Source: Botryllus schlosseri (lineage: Eukaryota > Chordata > Ascidiacea > Stolidobranchia > Styelidae). Taken from it: a DNA stretch of 29,652 bases. Numbering within the stretch: position 1 is the stretch's first letter; each line of letters begins with the position of its first letter. The stretch covers positions 1 to 29,652 of the forward strand of contig ATSW01001918.1 in assembly GCA_000444245.1 (NCBI GenBank), read 5' to 3'. Below are positions 9,801-17,800 of the stretch, one piece after another. The notes beneath the pieces are model-generated. The model saw only the letters and a program-made list of their open reading frames with translations, made no database searches and had not been told where the DNA came from. A program made the position numbers and the translations under genes.

Positions 9801-12745
9801 TGTCAAAACTAATGCAAGTGGAAGCATAAAATGAAGGTCTGAACGTGCTCAAGTAAGTACTCTTAAACAATAGATTGGGTCAAGAGATCGGGTATATTTA
9901 GCAGTTAATCGGCGTTGGCTACTTTCAAAATTGCAAAGTGCATCTATGCGACTATCGCAAAAGGACTAATGGCACTAAATAAATATATTCACGTACCGTC
10001 GATACAGGGGATATATTGCACAGTTGTTATGACAATGAAAGCATATCCCTAAACTGCTTTATGCTTCACAATTATTTGTGTGAAAAGCAGGTTTGTGACC
10101 AAGTCACAAGGTCCCGATTCACAAGTCAATTCCACTTTTACAGTTTTGACTCGAGTCAAGTCGCGTCATTTTCAACTCGACGCCGAGTCCAGTCCGAGTC
10201 TAAGTCAGGGTTCAAAGGTTTGAGTCCGAGTCACGGTGTTGAAAGTCGATTCCATATCCACTATGCTCACGGTGCGTTATCTGACAAGTTTACCTCTGTC
10301 TTGAAGGCGCCCAGAACTTATACGACATGTGGCGGAACAGGATCGAAAACGTGCATCAGCAGCGACACATGGAGTTCTACGGACGGCTCACAAGCGAGGG
10401 CAACACGGCCAGGCTCTACCCTCACATGGAACTCACCACTCCTCCAGAGCAGCAGGGAAACGAAAGAAGTGGAAGGTGGGGATGTTACACGCCACATATC
10501 TGAATTGGGAATTTTGTATGTCCGTTGCAATCTCCTCCTCTGAGCGGGAAAAAGTTATATTCAGAGGTGGTCGCAGTGGTTATGATTGGGACTGAATTAA
10601 AAGTAACGTCGTAAATTTCTACTGCAATTGAAGTAGAAATCAAAAGTTCCAAGATATGTCAAAACTACTTCAGGTAGAAGTAGAAATTGAAGGTATAAAA
10701 AGTAGTCAAGTAAGTAATTTGAAAAAGTAGTTTTAGTCGAGGGGCGTATGAGGTGAATGCTTTCGAAATTGTGCGATCCATCTTATTGACTCGCTGAAAA
10801 TGATTGTTGACACTGCAAATAGTTGTAATTTCAGTCAATATATTCAGTCAGGGACAGGGTTACTTTTCTCAGTTGGTGTTACTATTTACTTACTCTAAAA
10901 CTAGACTCTGATTTACAAAATCCAAAGTGTGAAAAGCGAGTAGTTTTGCCGAAAAACTGTAAAGTAAAAGTGGAAGTAGTCTAAAATTAGGATTACTGGA
11001 AAAAATCGTTTTCATTTTTGATCTATCATGATTGGTGCCACGTTCAGAGATAATCAAAGCAGTCATCGTACTAAAGTAGAAATACAAGTAGAAGTAAAAT
11101 AAATTTCTACCCCAGTAAAAGTGGAACTAACGATTTCAAAGTATGGACACAAGTAACTATTCTAAGCCAGTTTTTACCGAAGAATACTGAAGTACTTAAT
11201 ACTGTCGAGTAGAAGTAGAGGAAATCTAATATCATAACCACTTGGGTAAGTGGCGCAAGTGGACAAAATCTACCCAAGTACTCCAAAAAAGGAATACTTC
11301 GTCAATAACCACCGGTGAGTACAAGGTACAAGTAATGCACAACTTTCTACTCGAGTACGGGTAGCAGTTACGCTTTCCAAGTCGGCAAAAAAGTAAGTGT
11401 TCAAGTGTTAGTTTTGGTTAGTAAATTAAATTAAACCGTCATACAGAAGTGGATGTAGTTCAAAATCCAGGATTGCAATGACTCGACGATTTTTTAATGA
11501 CTCGATTTGACTTGAGTATATTTTTGTATTGACTCGACTTGTACTCCAGTCACTGTGCATGACTCGTTCCAAGTCACATGACTTGAAGGGGCACTGCACT
11601 CAGAAAATGATGTGGTCTCAAATTGAAGGGCAAAACGAAAGAAAAATTTTGGCCGCAGCCGTTTTCTTCAGAACGCCACCGTAATGGAGCTGTAATGTAT
11701 TGAAATTTCCAGAGTTGCAGCACGCTCCAACAGTCACGCAGAGATCGAACTTTATATCGTTGTCAGCCGATGTTATGAAGGAAATATGTCGTACACGCCA
11801 AGGTGGTTTAGATACCGCGTTCAATGGAAGATGTCCACATTGTCCAGTCAGGAGATTTATGTCAAAATCGGGCCTAGTGTATTCTATTACCTTCATAACA
11901 TCGGCTGACAACTATATAAAGTTCGATCTCTGCGTGACTGCCGGAGCGTGCTGCAACTCTGGAAATTTCAATACATTACAGCTCCATTACGGTGGCGTTC
12001 TGAAGGAAACGGCTGCGGCCAAAATTTTTCTTTCGTTTTGCCCTTCAATTTGATACCACATCATTTTTAGAGTGCAGTGCCCCTTTAAGACTAGGACGGC
12101 AAAGACCGGTACACTTGATTATAACTTTGAAGAATAGTAAAGTTACCACATTTGGTATTTCGTCGATCAGTCCTGATACGTGTCAAATAGTTCCAGGAAC
12201 TGTTTAAACTGAGGAAAATTACTATACTATAATTGCGAGCCGTTCTATATCACTCCAGATTTGTTGAAAAAAAGGGGGCTGAACCGGATTGAATTGAAAA
12301 CTGAACAGGGAACATAATGACTTGGACTCTGACTGAGTCAAAACAATATGACTCGGAGGGGATTTGAAAATGACTGGACTTGTTTCGAGCCAAAACTATA
12401 AAATGGAGATTGACTTGTGACTCGTAACCTTGTGCCTTGGTTACAAGTCTGCAAAATCTTAACCACCTGAGCAAGTAGCTGCACCTACTTGGTTGCTCCG
12501 AAAATGCAGACGAACTCTGTTACTGAGCACCTTATGCTGTGTTTTATGCTCCGGTCATGTTTTGTTAATCTGGGTATGTTTTGCACATTTTCAGACACTC
12601 GGGCCGGGGCACTTTTCAACAAAGTTCCCGATCATCCACGCCCAGCGGCCGGTCCACCCCGACCGGGAGGTCCACGCCAAACGGCAGGTCAACACCGAGC
12701 GGCAAATCGCAGAAGATCAAAAGGGACAAAAACAAAAATTACTGA
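856..12745 (+). CDS. INTS13: Integrator complex subunit 13 (Asunder), 12 exons, 5' end outside window
   Basis: Exons: 856-936, 1008-1077, 2330-2497, 2585-2750, 2809-2898, 4041-4237, 4774-4977, 5784-5908, 8893-9027, 9083-9183, 10307-10475, 12595-12745 (stop TGA 12743-12745). Every junction keeps phase, giving about 552 residues. Aligned from memory to human INTS13 (about 706 aa), the model begins near human residue 168, so the N-terminal third of the VWA-like region lies upstream. Near-identical blocks are EEQHANSSANYDV, ISPVDVNSRPSLCLTNFLL, DDPPSISEGVGGKVTDYRI and KRDEQYKTLWAELE. INTS13 is a nuclear subunit of the Integrator RNA-processing complex. It works with INTS10 and INTS14 and, as Asunder, in dynein recruitment to the nuclear envelope in prophase (family knowledge). 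Several donors are weak (GTCGGC, GTTGGT, GTTTCG, GTGGGG), but the conserved protein fixes those boundaries to within a few bases. Confidence 0.95.
1158..1488. mobile_element. hAT-type MITE, GGTTACCAT family, copy 1
   Basis: The left end is AAGGTTACCATTTGTCC and the right end ATATGGTAACCCTA, inverted to each other. It is flanked by ATGAAATG (1150-1157) and CTGAAATG (1489-1496), an 8-base target duplication with one mismatch. The interior is rich in GTCCTC, as in the copy at 6532-6876. At 331 bases with no coding capacity it is non-autonomous. It lies in the INTS13 intron 1078-2329. Confidence 0.8.
1673..1760 (+). repeat. AGTAGAAGTAG repeat fragment
   Basis: ACTTCCTACTTCTC, TAAAAGTAGTTTCACC and GTAGAAGTGGAAGTAG words match the right part of R1. 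It lies next to R2 copy 1. Confidence 0.5.
1816..2074 (+). repeat. Dispersed repeat R2, copy 1
   Basis: Matches the reverse complement of 19964-20218 over about 255 bases: CAGTCTTGCTT, TTAGGATATT, TACGTTGAG, ACACCATGT, TTTGTTTCATTTGAC, ATTCACAATGA and ATGCAGGTTACAAAAA occur in the same order. No terminal inverted repeats or coding are seen. It lies in INTS13 intron 1078-2329. Confidence 0.75.
2330..2898 (+). CDS. INTS13: INTS13 conserved core, three close-packed exons
   Basis: Exons 2330-2497, 2585-2750 and 2809-2898 are separated by introns of only 87 and 58 bases. The first encodes VSERQRTPLTKAPF through GISGIPMK-like residues (GIPMK at its end), matching the human stretch that ends NIPMK. 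The second opens with EEQHANSSANYDV, and the third carries ISPVDVNSRPS. I start the first exon at 2330, after GTGTCGCAG, rather than at the earlier AG near 2260: residues VSERQ then follow exon 2 exactly where human has VSDRS, and the earlier start would add about 23 residues absent from human. Upstream codons 2177-2329 are therefore intron that happens to be open. Confidence 0.9.
3034..3330. mobile_element. hAT MITE, right end interrupted
   Basis: Begins CAGTGGTTCTCAAACTGG and is followed by G/C-rich GGGGCGCC-type subterminal sequence. The other end reads AAAACAGTTTGAGA at 3317-3330, the inverse of the left terminus, and then breaks off where a GGGGCAC-terminated element begins. No target duplication can be read because the last bases are missing. 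It lies in INTS13 intron 2899-4040. Confidence 0.7.
3330..3468. mobile_element. Single diverged arm of the GGGGCAC foldback family
   Basis: Reads AGGGGCACCGCAC, then GCACTCTAAATATGATGTGG, then a GGCCGTAGCC block and CATCGTAATGAAACTTGAG. These match in order the left arm at 11586-11781 (GGGGCACTGCACTC, ATGATGTGG, GGCCGCAGCC, CACCGTAATGGAGCT). Only one arm is seen. It abuts the broken end of the hAT MITE at 3034-3330, suggesting insertion into it. Confidence 0.6.
3655..3810 (+). repeat. R1 repeat, diverged copy
   Basis: Shares CGGTCATCAGTCATTTTGCATTAG-like sequence, TTTTCTACTTCCTC and TAGTTTTGACATGTCACG with the better copies at 4400 and 8301. It lies in INTS13 intron 2899-4040. Confidence 0.5.
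4400..4725 (+). repeat. Dispersed repeat R1 (AGTAG family), best copy
   Basis: Collinear for about 270 bases with 8301-8600: CCTTTATCACT, TCATTGGTCATTTT, GCCACCTCCGATTA, CCCCTTGATGA, GTAGTTTGTCATGT and CTTCTACTTGTAATTGAG blocks are shared. The AGTAGAAGTAG-like words common across INTS13 introns are the right part of this repeat. No coding is seen. Confidence 0.7.
6340..6428 (+). repeat. R1 repeat, left half cut by hAT insertion
   Basis: R1-type sequence (GAAGTAGTTCAGGGACAATT, GAAATCGCATG) runs up to the hAT element at 6429. The repeat resumes at 8301 with CCCTTTATCACT after the target duplication. Confidence 0.55.
6532..6876. mobile_element. hAT-type MITE, GGTTACCAT family, copy 2
   Basis: The ends are TAAGGTTAAAATACGTCC and ATATGGTAACCCTA. 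Exact 8-base duplications TTATAAAG flank it at 6524-6531 and 6877-6884. The interior has the same repeated GTCCTC/GTCCWC motif as the copy at 1158. It is inserted in the left part of the larger hAT element 6429-8300. Confidence 0.85.
7191..7635. mobile_element. Nested hAT MITE, 445 bases
   Basis: Starts CAGTGGTTCCTAACC and ends GTTTGGGAACAACTG, flanked by exact TCTTAATC duplications (7183-7190 and 7636-7643). Near each end it carries GGTGGTACGCGAG-type sequence, which also appears alone near 21359. It is inserted in the 6429-8300 element and has no coding capacity. Confidence 0.88.
8301..8600 (+). repeat. R1 repeat, right half after hAT insertion
   Basis: Collinear with 4400-4725 and continuous with 6340-6428 once the hAT element is set aside. 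It includes GTAGTTTTGACATGTCTCG and TACTTCTATTTGC blocks. Confidence 0.68.
9083..9183 (+). CDS. INTS13: INTS13 exon 10: nuclear-localisation-like linker
   Basis: Spliced after the exon ending at 9027, this exon reads MKRKAETVFESPESPPPLKK and then VKTEDTVIIRPAQKG. Two basic clusters (KRK and PPPLKKVK), separated by an acidic Ser-Pro stretch, look like a bipartite nuclear localisation signal. They sit where human INTS13 has KKRGRKR and later a DSPDSPEPPNKK stretch. The linker is much shorter here than in human, which has about 50 more charged residues as I recall it. The preceding intron is only 55 bases. Placement is supported by phase and by the next exon. Confidence 0.85.
9490..9722 (-). mobile_element. 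Possible tRNA-derived SINE, second family
   Basis: On the minus strand GACAAGATAGCGTGATGG (A-box-like) and GGGGTTCAATCGC (B-box-like, about 9655-9667) are about 40 bases apart, followed by a unique body down to about 9490. The sequence differs from the SINE at 20265-20545. Only one copy is in the window, so the body limits are estimates. It lies in INTS13 intron 9184-10306. Confidence 0.5.
10087..10210 (+). repeat. GACTCG-rich repeat, left copy
   Basis: Begins GCAGGTTTGTGACCAAG and runs through repeated GACTCG/GAGTC words. Its first ~110 bases match the reverse complement of 12345-12453 in order (CACAAG, TCACAAGTCAATTCC, AGTTTTG, GTCATTTTCAA, CGAGTC). Such arrays are typical subterminal sequence of hAT elements. 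It ends about 100 bases before INTS13 exon 11. Confidence 0.7.
10307..10475 (+). CDS. INTS13: INTS13 exon 11: C-terminal cleavage-module-binding region
   Basis: Reads AQNLYDMWRNRIENVHQQRH and then MEFYGRLTSEGNTARLYPHM. It aligns with human LLSLWSNRINTANSRKHQEF followed by AGRLNSVNNRAELYQHL. In human and fly, C-terminal INTS13 sequence binds the Integrator cleavage module (INTS4/9/11); this is family knowledge, and assigning it to this exon is inference. The acceptor CTGTCTTGAAG and donor GTGGGG are the only sites that keep phase (1 in, 2 out). The exon lies between two inverted GACTCG-rich repeat fragments (10087-10210 and 12302-12453). Confidence 0.85.
11480..11585. repeat. GACTCG-rich repeat, central fragment
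   Basis: ATGACTCG, GACTTGAG and CGACTTG words repeat at irregular spacing. The foldback element 11586-12085 interrupts it on the right. It is probably part of the same transposon as 12302-12453. Confidence 0.55.
11586..12085. mobile_element. Foldback element with ~196-base inverted arms
   Basis: Left arm 11586-11781 and right arm 11890-12085 are near-perfect reverse complements around a 108-base spacer. The ends are AGGGGCACTGCACTC and GAGTGCAGTGCCCCTT. The flanks TTGA and TTAA suggest a TTAA-like target, but this is not exact. The arms explain the matching open frames seen on both strands here, which are not genes. It is inserted in a GACTCG-rich repeat in INTS13 intron 10476-12594. Confidence 0.88.
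12302..12453 (-). repeat. GACTCG-rich repeat, right copy (inverted)
   Basis: Reverse complement starts GCAGACTTGTAACC and matches the copy at 10087-10210 over about 110 bases with roughly 75% agreement by eye. The 8-base flanks do not match those of the left copy, so the two are more likely separate insertions than the ends of one element. Confidence 0.65.
12595..12745 (+). CDS. INTS13: INTS13 last exon with RSTPxG repeat tail
   Basis: The acceptor is TTGCACATTTTCAG at 12594. The frame dictated by exon 11 reads HSGRGTFQQSSRS, then four STPxG units separated by R or K, then KSQKIKRDKNKNY and the TGA stop. The units occupy about 12629-12703 with an 18-base period. The other two frames are also open here and longer, but neither joins exon 11 in phase with a repeat structure. 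Human INTS13 ends in a short acidic/polar tail without this array (from memory). The TP sites could be targets of proline-directed kinases, which is inference. Confidence 0.8.
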
Positions 12746-12909
12746 CCGCCGACGGTCGGCGTACGGCTGTCTGCTGTCTATCGCTCAATGATGCTCGCCT
12801 TTCCGAACGCGAACTTGCCAGAAACAAGTTGGGGGCTGATCACGTCATGAATGCGCTTTTTGCCCTCGTTGCGAACTCCCATTTAACGTTTTGTAGACGA
12901 ATAATGCGT

Positions 12910-12915
12910 AATAAA
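12910..12915 (+). terminator. Polyadenylation signal of INTS13
   Basis: A canonical AATAAA lies 165 bases after the INTS13 stop codon, followed within 30 bases by a T/G-containing stretch (TCTTTGCTTACTTGCAG). This places the end of the 3' UTR near 12930. An alternative site further downstream cannot be excluded. Confidence 0.6.
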
Positions 12916-12930
12916 AGGTGCTCTGTAGTC

Positions 12931-14754
12931 TTTGCTTACTTGCAGAACTTGTGTTAGCGGTTATGTGTTAAGACACTTCTACTTGTCCTACAACAACTTT
13001 TTAGGCAAAATATTCCATTTTTGCACTTTGGATTTTCAAAAGCTGAAAGCCGTTTTGGGATTAGTCTGCATCATTTTTACGGCTGAAATCGTCGCAAGAA
13101 CCCCGCTTAAGTGACTGCTGTGTAAGTGTGTAAAATTCCAAAGATAATTTTGTGTATGCGAACTGTCAACCCAATCTAATACTCGCTCGAGTATTTTTCA
13201 GACCTTTCATATTCTACTTCGTCGTGAAGTAGTTTTGAGAGGTCATGTAAGCCACCTTTCTACTTATAATTGAGTGGAGTTTACGACATTACTTTGACTT
13301 GAATATCAAGGCTGAGTACTTGACATCTGCGTATGATAGTAATTGGTTTTACGGCAGGAAAATGCTCTCGCCTTGTAGCGCGTGTTATGTTTTCGCGATT
13401 GCGAAATACTCTCTGAAAAGTGAGACCAGACCAATAAAATTCGTATATGAAGAGTAAATTGTTTGCGAGGTGATAGTGCTGAATGAAGCTTGGGAAGACG
13501 ACTCCTACACTAGACGAGGAATACAAAACTGGATTCGGAGAGTTGCGGTGTCAACGGCGTTTTACCTTGACCCCGCGTGTCCTAACAATTATTTCCCTGT
13601 GCGGAGCCCATGCTAATACCATCGTGCTTGGTTTAATTCAGCACCGGAAGCGAGGGCTAACTCAACGCGTCACGAATAGTAGCTGCGTAGCTTGACGTGA
13701 CTGCGGAACTGAGCGTCGTGTCAGCCTCCTATGATGACATGCCGCGTTCCGTAATGGTGCTTTATTGTGCATTACTTTCGGCCGGCATAGTAGGCTGCTA
13801 TCTACTTGTTACCGTTTATGTAGCAAACGAGAGGCTTGGTCCAGCCATCGGTTAAGGACTGTGGTTAATGGACAATTTGGCATTGATAGCTCATGCTGGG
13901 TTCGTTAGTTGTTTCGGTATTCGGAATAGCACTTCTGTGGTATTGGGTGAATCGCCTCAATATTGAATGTGATGTACCTTGAGACAGAGAATGTGTCCTT
14001 GCTAATTCCAGACAAGTAACGTTGTCCATGAATCGTTTGAAATATATATTGACAGGCTACACCGTGGTAAGCTAGAGTTTCCGGTTGTTGTGAAGTAGAA
14101 TTCACGCAACGCCTATAGCTTGTCAGGTAGTTACAGTCGAAAGGATCAAGACAGCAAGGCCGTTAAACTGAAGTTAGTCGTTCTACGACCTCACCTAATT
14201 CGACTGTTTCCCTCGTATTCACAAAGCCAATTCTTGAATCGTAGACTGTTGTAGCATATTCTTTGCTTTTTAGCGCTTTTTAAGAAAGATTTCGGCATTG
14301 TATGCAGCCAACACACCGCTGCGAGTAGCGATAAGCTTTAAGTAGGCTACTAACAACGAAATCGAATAAAATGGAAAATGCATCATTCCATTCACGCTCG
14401 GGCGTGGAAATTGAAGTTAGGAGAGGATGAGAGGCATTAAAGCTTGCTAACTCGTTGCTCATACTCATTGGATCAATATTGTCCGTTGTGAGGATCTCAG
14501 TCTGTGTGTTCGCCGTAACCCCGGGCTCCCCTATACTGAATAGCATTTCGTACTGTGTGTAAAACAGACGAGGGGCCAAAAAAACTTGTAGGCCTACGCA
14601 GAACTTGTATGGCTAGTGACTGGGCTATATGAGTAAGCCCTATATGTAAACGTTCTTTACCCAGCAAGTCGTAATTATTATGCCCATCCATGCCACGACT
14701 TCTTCAAACGTTTTCGAGGTATGATAAAGAAGAGATATCTGCATCTGATAAAGA
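12931..14754. other. Intergenic region between INTS13 and the trefoil-like gene
   Basis: 1.8 kb between the INTS13 polyadenylation signal and the next start. It contains an R1/AGTAG fragment at about 13190-13300. A somewhat CpG-rich stretch at 13480-13770 has an open frame of 70 codons, but I see no splice sites or protein family. A 99-codon minus-strand frame (14280-14579) is likewise unsupported. The promoter of the downstream gene should lie here, but no core element is clear. Confidence 0.5.
14722..14751 (+). promoter_or_regulatory. Two GATA-type motifs just before the trefoil-like gene start
   Basis: TGATAA occurs at 14722-14727 and again at 14746-14751, 24 bases apart and the second only 3 bases before the ATG. 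They match the WGATAR consensus. GATA factors often control gut epithelial genes, which would suit a trefoil protein, but such short motifs arise by chance and no TATA box is evident. Function is speculative. Confidence 0.2.
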
Positions 14755-14845
14755 ATGGAAATTATCACGAGTACCGTGCTGGTGGTTGTAGCTGCTTTCT
14801 GCGGTGAAACTTACAGTACAAAATGTATTGGACTAGCGCCGGCAG
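14755..14845 (+). CDS. Exon 1 of trefoil-like gene: signal peptide
   Basis: Encodes MEIITSTVLVVVAAFCGETY and then STKCIGLAPA, ending in phase 1 at a GTGAGT donor. The hydrophobic core VLVVVAAF followed by small and polar residues is a typical secretion signal, with cleavage likely just before STKC or after FCG. A TAA three codons before the ATG limits the frame, so this is the natural start. Confidence 0.75.
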
Positions 14846-17800
14846 GTGAGTCGATCACATCTAGCAGCCCTCACAATATTCTGTCTCGATGGTACAGCTA
14901 AGGCCTATCAATCCTTTTGAACCAATATTACATAGATCAGTGCTTTTTAACCTGTGTGACGGTTCGCACTTTACGAATGAAAAAAATTGCAGTGCTAATG
15001 ATGAAGGTGTTGCGAATAGTGCGAATAAAAATCGTGAATAATTTTTAATTTTTCTGACCTAATAGGAAATTCAAGGACAGTGTCACTGTTGTAGTTGAGA
15101 CGCAATTGTAAAAACTAGTTTAAGTTACGGCGCACCACTATTCGTAGCTCTAAAAAGCCTTAGTGAATTATAATTTTCGCACAATAATTATTTCGTAACC
15201 AAAAGCCTGGTTTGGAAGCGGGTGTAGTGGCAGACATACAGTATATCAGCCCGTCTGAGCTTGCGGCAGGCTGGAAAATGACGTCGAAATGACTTTCTGC
15301 TCTCTTTCGCAAAACGATCATCATATTTTCGTAATAACTGTTCGATTAGCGCGAGGCACGAGGATAGTAGTATATATACCATCATTACAGACTCACATTT
15401 GCAAGTTGATGCAATAGTGCGATAGTTTTTACATATCCAAGGTCACTGAGTTGGGCACTGTAGCCAATAAGCGAGACACGCACAAAATATGGCTTTATCA
15501 TGGGAATTCATGATAAGATTTGTCTGACTGGTTTTTCTGGAAAACATGGTCGAAGACCGTTGGGATGAGCTAATGTAGGGGTGAGCAACGAGCGAGTTCG
15601 GTCCTATGAGACTCATTCATTTCGAGGTCAGCCACTTCTGCGTAGGGGCACACGACGACGTAAAGTTTTGACCAACCAACCGCTGATAAAATGCGGTCCC
15701 AAAAACATAAGCGGCGATAATACCTTGGCCAAAAAATGACCGATGCTGGATGGCAAAGCCTTTCGATATGGATATGCTCCGTTGTTGGCATGGAATAGTC
15801 TCGTTCTTGCAATCTCAGTAGCCATAGTAGTTAAAGTAGTACAACTGCGACTTAGGGTTGCATTTAAAACAAACGGTGTTTTAAAACACTTTGTTTAAAA
15901 CATGTTTTAAACAGTGTTTCAAACAAAGGCCCTTTTAAAAGAATTACAATTGTGTTTTTATGTTGTAAAATTATGCCATAATTGTGTAAATATTTTCCAA
16001 AAAACATGTTGTATGAGCCTTACAGACAATTACCACCCGATGTAGCCGACGTATATCGAAATGGGATGGTTGAAACCCTAAAAATCGTCGGTTCAACATT
16101 AATAGTATCCTACAGATGTTTCGTCAAAGGAGCTATATTTACCCCATATTTTCAATTGTCAACGTCAATCCACTATGACGTCACAATTGAATATTCATGT
16201 TTTAAACATGTTTTAAATTAGGGTCTTCTTTTAAACATGTTTGTTTCAAATTGGTTTTTGTTTTAAATGCAACCCTATAACTGCGACACGCAGAGGAGTT
16301 TAATTCACCATAATTTGAAATCGCGTGCGTCAGACATGTTTTGTAGAGCTGTGTTGGGTATAGAATTGTGGTGTGCGCGTCCTGTATGTCATACATGTCC
16401 GTCAAATCGTAGCATAATACTGTAATATTGAAAATGAATTCCTTTTCATGGGTGAGGCTCGGGTCACGAGATGCCACAAAAACTCAGATTTTGGTGGTAG
16501 TCTAAAAAGCTGCTTCATCGTTAATAAATTGTTATGAATTCTCAAGTTGGACTGAGCTAAAGAGCAGAACACACGGTATAGTGAGATTATTTGCTCTTCT
16601 CATTTACTGGCGAGACAGAAAATGGTAAATCGAAAAAAACAGAACACAATTTGGAGCAACGTATCATAAGGTCGCGAGCTCTGAGACTACTCTCCTTGTT
16701 CGTTTCGGACCTTATTTTCCAAGACATAAGGCAAAACCCTCAACACAAAAATGTGAGCTTTTCACCCTTTCGACAAAGTGGAGCCTCCGGTATCTTTGTG
16801 TCAGCTCTCAAAAACGATTTCTGCCAGCAAGCATTATTCACTCGCGAAAAATACGCTGTATTTGGGATAGGAGTGCAGAACAGATTTTAAGACCTGGCCA
16901 TCCAAGCACTAGTAGACGTTTTTGTACAAAACCCAACAACTTGTTTGGCCGAGAAAGGTTCTTGTAAAATAGTTTAAATCGAAATGAGCGAAAAAGTTGC
17001 CTTTTTAATGAGACACATGATAGCTTAAGCTACATAGCAGCCAATTTGTTGTACATCTGAACAAAATGTTATGAAGTATCTCATCTTTTTTTGTATAAAT
17101 ATTCTCGGTTTGTTTTTGCGAATGGAATTTATTTTACAATAAAAAAGTGCGAATGGAGCTCAAAGGGTTCGAAAAGCTCTGACATAGATGTATAAAGAGA
17201 GAGAAATTAAAGAAAATCCCCAACTACCCAGCTGATAACCAAATAAAAACGCGACATTTGAAAACTTCGCCGCTGGTGTAAACCAATTTTGACCCACATT
17301 CAAAATAATATTTTACTGGATTTACACTTCGTGTCTATCCCGTTGTACCACAACTTTTCGTCACCGCTGTCAACACATTGGTCCGAATAAGAATAATACA
17401 TGGGACCGTCCTCAATTTAAAATCTATGGACCTATCTTCACGAAACTATATTAGAGAAAACGAAGTTCCTCAGTCAGCTATTTTTATCGATTAGATGATG
17501 TTTAGCGCCTATTTCAGTTGAAAAAGGCGCATGCGATGCTATCGATGCCGTCGACGCAGTGTCGGCCTTGGAACCGTCAGATTTGTTAACGTGTGCTTTG
17601 GGATATAAGAACAAATCAACGTGCGTCGCCAACAATTGCTGCTGGTTCAAAGGTGAATGCTATCAAAAGCCAAGTAAGTGTAAAGTCGGCTACGGTGAAG
17701 CGATTCGTATTTCATAATTACGAGATAGTTGCGGTCCTTTTGCGCTTGTTCACAGTGCGAACACTGAAGATCTGACGGAAAAGTTCGCAATTAGAGATGG

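Larger units (their letters stand above)
9740..11460 (-). repeat. Cluster of AGTAGAAGTAG repeat copies around INTS13 exon 11
   Basis: At least four diverged copies (about 9745-9870, 10605-10735, 11080-11200, 11335-11420) share the order AAATTTCTAC, AAGTAGAAGTAG, a TTYCAAGATATGTCAAAAC-like block, then AAGTAGTCAAGTAAGTA. Exon 11 (10307-10475) and the GACTCG repeat 10087-10210 lie among them. The copies look like independent or tandem insertions of the R1 right half. Confidence 0.6.

Noticed and set aside
11618-12053. Open frames of 97 and 117 codons on opposite strands with mirrored peptide sequence
   Set aside because: They are the two arms of the foldback element read on opposite strands. 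There is no splice or family support for a gene.
12489-12957. Longer alternative frames (100 and 154 codons) over the last INTS13 exon
   Set aside because: Neither frame follows in phase from exon 11. The shorter frame ending at 12745 contains the regular repeat and a basic tail.
14280-14579. 99-codon minus-strand frame upstream of the trefoil-like gene
   Set aside because: No recognisable family, no signal peptide, no supporting splice sites; probably chance.
16591-16890. 99-codon frame inside the hAT element as a gene or transposase
   Set aside because: No hAT transposase or other motif is recognised and there are no flanking exons. The length is compatible with chance.
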